Shown: positions 55,984-64,000 of the stretch, piece after piece | Position numbering within the stretch: the stretch's first letter is position 1 | Layout: the number at the start of each line of letters is the position of its first letter | Assembly: GCA_947034895.1 (NCBI GenBank) | Contig: OX344765.1 | Coordinates: forward strand, 11,351,001 to 11,415,000 | From: Rhytidiadelphus loreus | Taxonomy: Eukaryota > Streptophyta > Bryopsida > Hypnales > Hylocomiaceae | DNA: 64,000 nt | Reading direction: 5' to 3' | The notes under the pieces: generated by a model | Told to the model about the DNA's origin: nothing | Database searches by the model: none | The model's input: only the letters and a program-made list of their open reading frames with translations | Made by a program: the position numbers and the translations under genes

Positions 55984-58333
55984 TGTTCTCTTGCAACCAA
56001 GGTTGCAACTGTAATCTTTGTTACATGCACTTTGAGTTTTTACCCAAACCTCTTTAATATCACCTTCTGTAATATCACATCCCTTGGTTTTGTATGTAGC
56101 ACTGTATTTATCTCAAGAATGAGTTGAGGGGGGGCCATGACCATGGATGCAGGCCTCCCAATCCTTTGCTTGCCGCCATTTTGAATGAACTTTTAATCTT
56201 TTATTTTTCAGAGATGGAATAACAGGTTTTCTGAGAGCCATAAAATTTTGAATTTTTTTTGTGAAAATTTGAAATTATTGTTAATTCTTGAAGAAAAAGT
56301 AAAAAAAATTGATATGAAATTCAAATATGCTTAGAAAATCTTAAATTATCACCATAGGTATAAATTACAGCGTATAACATTATACTATAAACTAAATTTA
56401 CCATATCATTATAAAACTATAAAAATCATCAAATCATGAGTATAGGTCCAAAGTTCAAATTGCAATAAAATATTGAATTTTAAGAATTTTTTGATTGGAG
56501 TAGAAATTGCACTTGATAACCTTCATTTCAATAATTGGGGGTACAAATTCAAAAAATATAATTTTTATAGCTAAAGTTCACATCAAGAGTATAAAGCAAG
56601 AAGCAATAGAAATATGTGATTCACATACTAAGCATCTTCTTCTTTTGAAAAATCAATAATACAATACAAATTGATAAATTAAATATATATATTATTTATT
56701 AATAGCCAAAAAGTGAAATATATGTATTATTTGGTACATGTTATATTGTTGTATATGTTAGAAATCTTCTACCCTCTACTTCTAATATAAAATAGAGGGT
56801 CATTTATAGTGAAGGAATATTCAATACTATTCATTTTAAATGCACTCAAATACCTCTTCCAAAATTGAATGAAAATTCTATTTTTTTCCATCCTACAAAC
56901 GAAATCATCCAAAGGACCCGAATCATTTGTAGCGTCCTTACAAGGTTAAATTGTAGTATTTGTACATTTTTACTTGCATCTTTGTTGCAAATATTTTATT
57001 TACCTCAATTTCATCAAATTGGTTACAATGAAAGATCTTATAAAGATTCAAACATTACTTTGAATGAATGAGAAGTGAACAATTTGGATGAAACATTGCC
57101 CCAAAGTACTTTGTTTCTCATTTTAAATATGGACTTCAAAACACTCACGCATACAAATGGAGCTTTAGCTACAAGCAAATGAAGAAACTATAGATTGATG
57201 CAAATTAGCCACAGGGATAGTACCTAAGGTGAAAACATCCAAAACCATCTATGCATCCATTCCTAACAAGTAGACTTCTATCAAAAGTGTCCTCCAAACT
57301 ACAAACTAAACCATCCCCATATCTAACTATGATTAGTACACTACTGATCCTCTAGATTTCAATTTTTTGACCAAGCCATGTGATGGTTTCAATGATAGCC
57401 TAGGGAACTTCCACTTAGTAAATTCATAGTAATTACATGTCTTATCCAAAAATTCTAATTCTTGTTTTAAAAAATTCGTGATTTTCAATTGCTAATACTA
57501 CAAAAATGTTTGTTGATTTGGGTTTTTTTCTAGAAAAAGGTGCCACGCGGAGATTTTTGCTTGCAAATAAAGTAAACCTGTGTGGAAAGAAGATTGAATC
57601 GGTGCAGTCAGTCAGTACTGTGGCTGTGTGCCTGTCATAACTTAATTAGTGTGGTCCCATTGTTGGCATTTGGCAAGATTGCAAAGTCTGTCCTCAAGTA
57701 ACACAGTGGGCACATGGCCAAGGCACAGTTTAGAAGCACCTTGAGCCGGACCTTTGTCACACAATGCAATGTAAGGTAGCCAACCTCTTTCCGATCACAG
57801 ACCTATTTTTGTTAGTTAGACTGCTTTATTTCCGATCACTTGTGACAGCTCACATGATTAGGTGATAGCTCACGTAGCACAAATGTCGGGAGGGTGTACA
57901 TTGAATTCATACAATGATCATGAGATGTACATTTGAAGCTGCGATTATCACCTGCTTCGAAGCATGGTCGATTTTGTAACCAACCTATGGTTGGAAATGC
58001 AGTACCCTATATAACAAAAATGGATTGGAAAGAATCTTTACAAAAAAATTCATAATTATTTTGTTTTTGAGGGAAAAAAATGAAAAAAATTTGGAACCCT
58101 CTTTAAATCTATTTCTCTACATGGGGGATTTTTCTCCTCACCAAATTCATACTGGAACTACACTAAATTGCTTATATGGTCGGAATGAGGTCGGCTACCT
58201 TATCCTTTGAGCAAGTCCCTCACTCATGGCGGCAGCACGTTATTTTAACCCTTAAAAGGACCTTTCTAGACCCTTGTCAGGCATTCCTGTGTTGGAATAA
58301 TCAAAATTGTTGATGTAGTAGTAGTCAGTCAGT
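55984..58333. other. Gene-free DNA downstream of GAD
   Basis: The first 150 bases may end the GAD transcript. An inverted partial copy of family Y lies near 56490-56570. Block 57197-57505 is inverted at 59124-59392. Repeat W copy 2 is at 57967-58182. A single TTAA-type end (TTAACCCTTAAAAGGACC) lies near 58245. No gene was recognised. Confidence 0.45.
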
Positions 58334-58749
58334 GGTAAGGTAGTCGGTTCATAAACCGACCATCTAAGCACTGGAACTGAATTTTGGGCAGGTGAAACTG
58401 ATCAAAATATTTTTGAATAAACTTTCCTTGAAAGAGAAGAAGAATTGGCATCTAACCCAAGTTGTTTCATATTTTTTGGGTCATTTTTGAATTAGTTATG
58501 AATTTTCAAACGAGATGTGTCGTAGGTCCCTATTTGTGATCCTAGGTCTTTCATAAAGTGTTCACTGCAACTTCTAAATAGAAATGGGAAAAGAAAGGAA
58601 ACTGATTGGCTCTTGCAATAATAAATAGTATTTTTCTTGATTCATTTAATGACAATGAAGGTCAATTCAAGAACCACCTCCAACCCATTCTAATACCATT
58701 TATAGGGGCAGTTCTAAATGCCCGAACGGAGTTCGAGCCTCCTACCTTA
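58334..58749. mobile_element. Repeat family H, copy 4
   Basis: The left end AAGGTAGTCGGTTCATAAA and right end GAGCCTCCTACCTTAG are diverged inverted repeats. The interior has GAATTGGCATCTAACCCAAG and GATTGGCTCTTGCAAT. The left end mimics a tRNA-Met anticodon arm. Confidence 0.6.
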
Positions 58750-60386
58750 GTGTTTTTTTGTGCACGATTCTTTGCCAATTGGGTATAACCAAATGATGTT
58801 GGCTATTTTTTGCTAAAGGAAATTTTCATTTTGGGGGGGTCAAAATAGCCAGATTGTTGTTGCATTTTAAGACTAATAGACAAATTTTACTTAGGTATCA
58901 CCTAGTTTTCATATAGATATCACCAAGTATCACATGAGTGTCAAAGGAACAATTGGCTCCTTCTCCAAAATGAAACAAACAAATTGTTGTTGGTCTCTTG
59001 ATTGAGTGTGCTTGTTGTATTAGTACTAACATAGCATAAAGATCACATACATTGCTTTGGTGAAAACCCCCGAAATTGTCAAAGTAAGCAAATCAACATA
59101 GTTGGAGGTACCTTTTTAAATTATTTTTTTTGTAGTATTAGCAATTGAAAATATCATGAATTTAAGGGTAACAAAAATTAATTTTTTTGGATAAGACATG
59201 TAATTACTATGAATTTTCAAAATGGAAGCTCCCTAGGCCACTGAAACTATCACATAGCTTGGTCATAATACCGAAATCTAGAGAATCAATAGTGCACCAA
59301 TTGCAATTAAGTATGGGGATGGTTTAATTGCAATTTGGGGGTACTTTCTATAGAAGTCTACTTGTCATGAATGGGTATGCATATGGTTTGGGAGGGGGAT
59401 ACCTTACAATTTCTTGATTTATACAAGGGAAATTGTTTGATCCAGAGGTTGGATCATATGAAGCCCAAAGACACTGCTTGTATAGAGAGATTAGCAATGA
59501 ACAATACATGAGTAAAATTCCCCTAGTTTCCTTGCTTTGCTAGGTTGACCATTCTCATTTATCTAGTTGTTGACCTACTCAAATATTCATGCCCATGTCC
59601 TAGAATTTCACACAAAATTCTTTAGATTTCCACGTTAGGAACAAAATTGTCCCTTAAGGATTAACCTTGGCCTCACGCAACCCTATCACAATATAGTCAA
59701 CAACCAATTATTGGATTAAAAAATGAATAGGTGAAAATTGATAAGGAAATACGATTTTTCATCCAATTTTTTTGGGTACATATATCTTCACTAATAGAAT
59801 GTGCACACCTATAAATTAAATTAAAGTCGTAGTTTGTAGTTATATCTTTATTTTCTTCATTGTGTTATTTCAAATAAATAGAATATCCAATCATATTCTA
59901 TTTTAGCATTTTTTCCCTCAAACTTGATTTCGACTTTCAAAATTCTTTTTTCTTTTGAATAGAAGTGACAAAATGAAGCTTCTCAAGTCTAATTTCAACT
60001 TTTCTTGAATACTTTTGCACCCCTAAAATGAATATTTTATTGTAGTTTGAAGTTGAGTGTCTCTAACTACATTTCTAAATGTAGAATGATATGGCATTTG
60101 AATTTACTCTATAACATTTTAGAATATGTTGTACTCCTATATTGAATTTTTTTGAATTTTTTAAACTAATTCTCTATTGAATAAGAAGTAATAATTTTCT
60201 TCATAAATTCACAATAATTTTAGATCTTTGCAAAGAGATTTTAAAACTTTATAACTTATAGAAGACATGATTATGCTTTCATCTTTGCAAAATAAATTAA
60301 AATATTTCATTCACATACATTGAAAAATTGAATGTATAGATTATAAGATTTTGAAATTCAACTATTTGGTCATAGTTCTATCCTTT
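58750..60386. other. Gene-free DNA
   Basis: It contains the second arm of the inverted pair (59124-59392). It ends with a single TTAA-type terminus (CCTTTTAGGG then TTAA) at about 60384-60394. No gene was recognised. Confidence 0.4.
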
Positions 60387-60390
60387 TAGG

Positions 60391-60956
60391 GTTAACCTTG
60401 AACCACTTGTTGTGTCTTTTGGATGATTTCAAGGAGGTCTCTAGGGTGGAAAATGATGTTTTTCATTCCATTTCTTTTAAAGGAGTTGTTTGAATATATT
60501 TTCAACAAATTGTGTTTGTTTTTCCTCCTTGTGATATTTATTGACTTTCCTAAATAAAAAAAATGACAAATCCACAAATCACCGCATAATGTATTTTGGC
60601 AAATTTTTGTTCCTTTCTTTTTATTTGGATTTTAGTCATTAAAAAGATCTTTTTTAGACCAACTAATGAAATGAAGTTTATCAAGTTTGATTTCTACTGC
60701 AATTTGAAGATTTGAGAAATTTGAGAAGTTGATTTTTTTTAATTGCAATTGTAACTTAGAGACAATAAACATAGAGGGCTGATTTTCTAATTTTAGAATG
60801 ACACTGTAAATTGATTTGCACTACAATGTTATACATACACCATAGTGTACACCCATGGGAAAAAATTCAAACATAATTTCAATCATATAGTCTATACATA
60901 CTACATAGTTGCAATATGGGAGCATGCATAACATTGTATAACCAAACAATGGTCCT
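60391..60956. repeat. Repeat family Y, copy 3
   Basis: It matches 46578 onward through blocks such as GAAATGAAGTTTATCAAG and TGATTTTCTAATTTTAGAAT, again starting just after TTAA. Confidence 0.5.
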
Positions 60957-61115
60957 CCCCGTGTGGGGTAGGTATTATACCTCCTTAGATGCTTGGGAGA
61001 GATTTATTAGTTAATTCAAAGATCGAGGTTGTTTGAGGAGCAACATAAGACAATTTTGTTCACTACAGGGGTCTCCTTTTCAAAAATGTAGAAGGGACCC
61101 CTACCTCATTAGTGA
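60957..61115. repeat. Repeat I, copy 2
   Basis: The segment from CCCCGTGTGGGGTAGGTATT to GGGACCCCTACCTCATT is shared with 63796-63965, and inverted with 28139-28255. Confidence 0.55.
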
Positions 61116-61732
61116 ACATAGAAAATAACTCTGAAGTTTGAAAAAGTGGTAATGGGCCCCTCTTTTTAGGCTTAAGGTAGAAACAACCCAATGCCATCAC
61201 CCACCCAATTCCAACATCTACTCGATCCTCCCATTTGTGTTAGTCATCCACCCATTACCATAATCGTAGCAACCCTTTAGCAGCATGACAATGCTTTTGG
61301 GAAGGGGACATCTCAGTGTGCGGTTTAGCATGGGTCTACCCACGCTCTACCAACTTCATCCCAGCAAACTTTGAAAAATCACAGAAAATTCATTTCTTAT
61401 TGGAATGTCTTCATTCTATTTACAATAGAATTCTCTCCAAATTTTCAATCTCTTAAAAACATATGAGTCGCAAAACACCTTCTCCAAGGTACCCAGATAG
61501 CAGATATGGGTAGTAACTTGAACTTGGCAACCAACCCAACCCAAGTAAGCTTACAGTTGAAGTAGGTAGACTCGGCAGTTCACGCATCATGGCATGACCC
61601 CAGGTATCTAACGTGCACAACCATACAGTACGCTAGTTGTGTGATCACAGGTTTGTTGCACGTAACTTGTCACGAATACCTGCCCCAACGCTGAACATGC
61701 TGCTGGTGATGGGACTGGCTAGCAAAGTCTGT
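61116..61732. other. Intergenic DNA, nothing recognised
   Basis: Slightly GC-richer than its surroundings; no gene or repeat was recognised. Confidence 0.4.
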
Positions 61733-62065
61733 AGGAGGTCCATCATAAAGCGTGCATTAAAGGTTAGATAAATAATTTAAGGAGGTTATGCTTCTTGAAA
61801 AAGATTTTCCAGTAAATTGTTTTTTGAAAGACAGATGGAATTGGAATCTAGCCCAAGTTGTTTCGTGTTTTTTGGAGTTTCTTGGAATTAGTTATGAATT
61901 TTTGAAATCAAAACGTAGTGATCACACTGAGGCTCTTGAAAAGCATCCACCTCCTAAAATGTACACTATCTGTACATTGTTGTGGTGCAGTGAGAAAGCA
62001 AATTAAGATGTATCTCTATGTTAGAGGATGCTTTTAGAGCATGAGCGCTTCATGGACCTCCTACC
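61733..62065. mobile_element. Repeat family H, copy 5
   Basis: Ends GTAGGAGGTCCATCATAAAG and GCGCTTCATGGACCTCCTAC are inverted repeats. The interior has GGAATTGGAATCTAGCCCAA. It is about 330 bp. Confidence 0.7.
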
Positions 62066-62203
62066 TAATGAGACTAGCAAATGCATACCAAAACATATAC
62101 ATCCAATCTATTCTCAAGTAATGGGGATTTGGGGCAAACAGGGACGAACAATGGGATGAATAATGGCCACAAGAAGTATCTTGAGTGATAGATTTGGAGA
62201 GAG

Positions 62204-62491
62204 TTAAGGTGGGCATTTGCCTAAAAATGCCCATTTTTGCTACTAGGCATAGTTATTGTTGTCAGACTGGTTGAAATTTCACATTTTCTTGTTGGCAAGT
62301 AAGAGGAGGGTCCAACACACCAAAACTGTGACATTCGGATACCATATGCAAAAGTTATAAAGGATCAAAGTTGTTTTTGGTAGATGTTCTAAAACTGTTT
62401 CTTCTACATAGGTACATATTGATTTTGGAGATGTACACAAAGTGACAATGGTGGTTTTCAACACGGTGTGTTTTAGGAGTGCCCGCCTTAG
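62204..62491. mobile_element. Repeat family G, copy 4, 288 bp
   Basis: Left TTAAGGTGGGCA and right TGCCCGCCTTAG are inverted repeats. The interior matches 3817-4339. It is the cleanest short copy. Confidence 0.65.
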
Positions 62492-62765
62492 TGACCAAAA
62501 TAGGTACTTCTACATTTTGATTGTCTAAAATTATCATAGAAAAAAAATACTTTAATGAGTTGAATTGTGGACATTCAAAGAAAAATACTATGATCATTTT
62601 AGGTGAGTGCTATAGCTAACCATTATAGGATGCACTCTATGTTTGGTTTTTTTTGGAGAGAGGGGGAATTGGATTGGGTTAATGACTTTTGGAGGATACA
62701 TATTTAGGCAATACACTTAAAAAAACTCATAAAATTTTCATGTTTTTCAGAGTTTCAAGTTGTAA

Positions 62766-63075
62766 AGTAGGATCTAGTTCCATAAAGCGCTTAGGCTCTA
62801 AAAGTGTCCCCTGCTATAGAGGTACATTTCACTTCATCATTGCACCCATGGTGTACAAATAGTGTACCTTTCAAGAGGTGGACGCTTTCAGGGACCGATG
62901 CATTTCAACTTCAAAAATTCATAACTAATTCCACGAAGCTCCAAAAAGTACGAAACGACTTGGGTTAGATGCCAATTCCATTTATCTTTCAAGGAATTTT
63001 TTTTTACCGAAAAAATCAATTTCAAGATATCTAACTTCCCCCTAGTTAAATGGTCACTTCATGAACCTCCTACCA
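62766..63075. mobile_element. Repeat family H, copy 6, inverted relative to copy 5
   Basis: It carries TTGGGTTAGATGCCAATTCC, the reverse complement of the family marker, between ends AAAGTAGGATCTAG and GAACCTCCTACC. Confidence 0.65.
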
Positions 63076-63795
63076 TATATACACACAGCATATACAATAC
63101 TACTCTACTCTCTCTCTCTCTTCAGAATTCCATGTTACTGTACCGAGACATGATTGAACAGCCTTATTACACTCATAGACTTCTCTCCAACACTCCACGT
63201 ACCCAAAAAGTCATGAACGTGTTCGAGTCAAAAAACGCCCCCCCAAAAAGCCTCTTCGCAACTTCTTTTGAACGCAACTTCACGAATCAACAACCCGGAG
63301 AACCAGTACACGTGAACACACTCAGTGACTGAGGTTGCCAGACTTTTGAAGCCCTGCGCAATGAAGCTCCCATCGCTGCCTTGTTCCCCCAAACAAGCAA
63401 ACAAACACCAAAAACAAAAAAACACCAGAAGAAATCTGCGGACGAGAAGATTTCAAGAGCAAAAAGAAAAGCAGATTTTTTTTTTTTTGAGAATTTGGAA
63501 AGAGCAGAAATAGATTTCCAATCCTTAGAATATCGGCGTCGCCGCCGTCGTCGTCGTCGTCACGACACGAACAAGTCCCCTGTTCGTGTCAGAGACAGTT
63601 ATTAGTCCCTTGACAACCACGTCGCAGAACCTGTAATTTTTGGTTGGGGGTCGAAGAACCTGAAATGAGAAGAAATCGTAGAACGGGTAGTCAGCGATGG
63701 CGGATCATCACACTCACACTCAACGATAATTCAGTTTTACTCGCATACTCCACACAATCCTTTGATCCCATAGCCAGGCAATGATCCGTCCTCCC
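63076..63795. other. GC-richer stretch, possible edge of an unseen gene
   Basis: A (CT)n tract ending CTTCAG (63098-63124) is followed by about 500 bases of higher GC with a (CGT)n/(CCG) run at 63533-63566. Open frames (66 and 74 codons) show no recognisable domain. It could be the promoter or leader of a gene beyond the window. Confidence 0.3.
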
Positions 63796-63965
63796 CGTGC
63801 TGGGAAGGTGTTATCAGTTTTTTCAAGGATTGGGGTTGGAGATGAGGAGTCATATATAAGATAATTTTCTAGATACTTGGGAGGGACTTTATCAGTTAAT
63901 TTGAAGGATTGGGGGTTAGTGAGGAGCCATATAAAACAATTTTGTGTTCACTGTAGGGACCCCCT
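63796..63965. repeat. Repeat I, copy 3, internally duplicated
   Basis: The ATTGGGG(G)TT ... GAGGAG(T/C)CATATA block occurs twice about 85-90 bases apart; the remainder matches 60957-61115. Confidence 0.55.
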
Positions 63966-64000
63966 TTCCAAGGATGCAAAAGGGGACCCGCCTGCCGCTA

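Noticed and set aside
58315..58380. Possible tRNA-Met (CAT anticodon loop)
   Set aside because: There is no acceptor stem or T-arm at the right place, and the sequence aligns with the terminus of other family H transposon copies.

Overview
The window is nuclear DNA of a streptophyte, most likely a land plant. It holds a multi-exon ureide permease, a plastid-type disproportionating enzyme and a plant-type glutamate decarboxylase, with GT-AG introns of about 0.2 to 1 kb and very AT-rich, repeat-filled intergenic DNA. I see no LTR retrotransposon. Few genes, short introns and an intronless DPE1 would suit a bryophyte or another early-diverging lineage, but the sequence does not decide this.

Layout. 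1-10.6 kb is a nest of non-autonomous transposons (families G, F, A, H, a PIF/Harbinger-like element, a CACTA-like MITE, two SINEs) plus a minisatellite. 10.8-14.3 kb is a GC-richer island with one small unrecognised gene (89 codons) behind a long leader with two upstream ORFs. 15.7-18.2 kb (minus) is an intronless DPE1 with a Lys/Glu-rich C-terminal tail. 19.3-24.1 kb (minus) is a six-exon ureide permease, UPS, whose exons I could join in phase into 397 residues. 25-52 kb is gene-free repeat DNA, with a peculiar degenerate array at 40.8-42.9 kb. 52.7-55.65 kb (plus) is a seven-exon glutamate decarboxylase, GAD (514 residues). 56-64 kb is again repeats.

The genes do not form one pathway: UPS moves ureides and related nitrogen compounds across membranes, DPE1 rearranges maltodextrins in plastids, and GAD makes GABA from glutamate in the cytosol. 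UPS and DPE1 lie in the same orientation about 1 kb apart.

The main unexplained structure is in the repeats. Several unrelated element families (called A, B, C and E here) all end in 5'-CCC...GGG-3' and are flanked by TTAA, the terminus and target signature of piggyBac transposons, which are not expected to be abundant in plants. Copies abut each other and share a single TTAA. Other points are the Trp-free GAD tail, a duplicated splice acceptor in UPS, paired ACGTG dyads near two genes, and a young near-perfect hairpin MITE. All family assignments come from reading the sequence by eye; no search was run.
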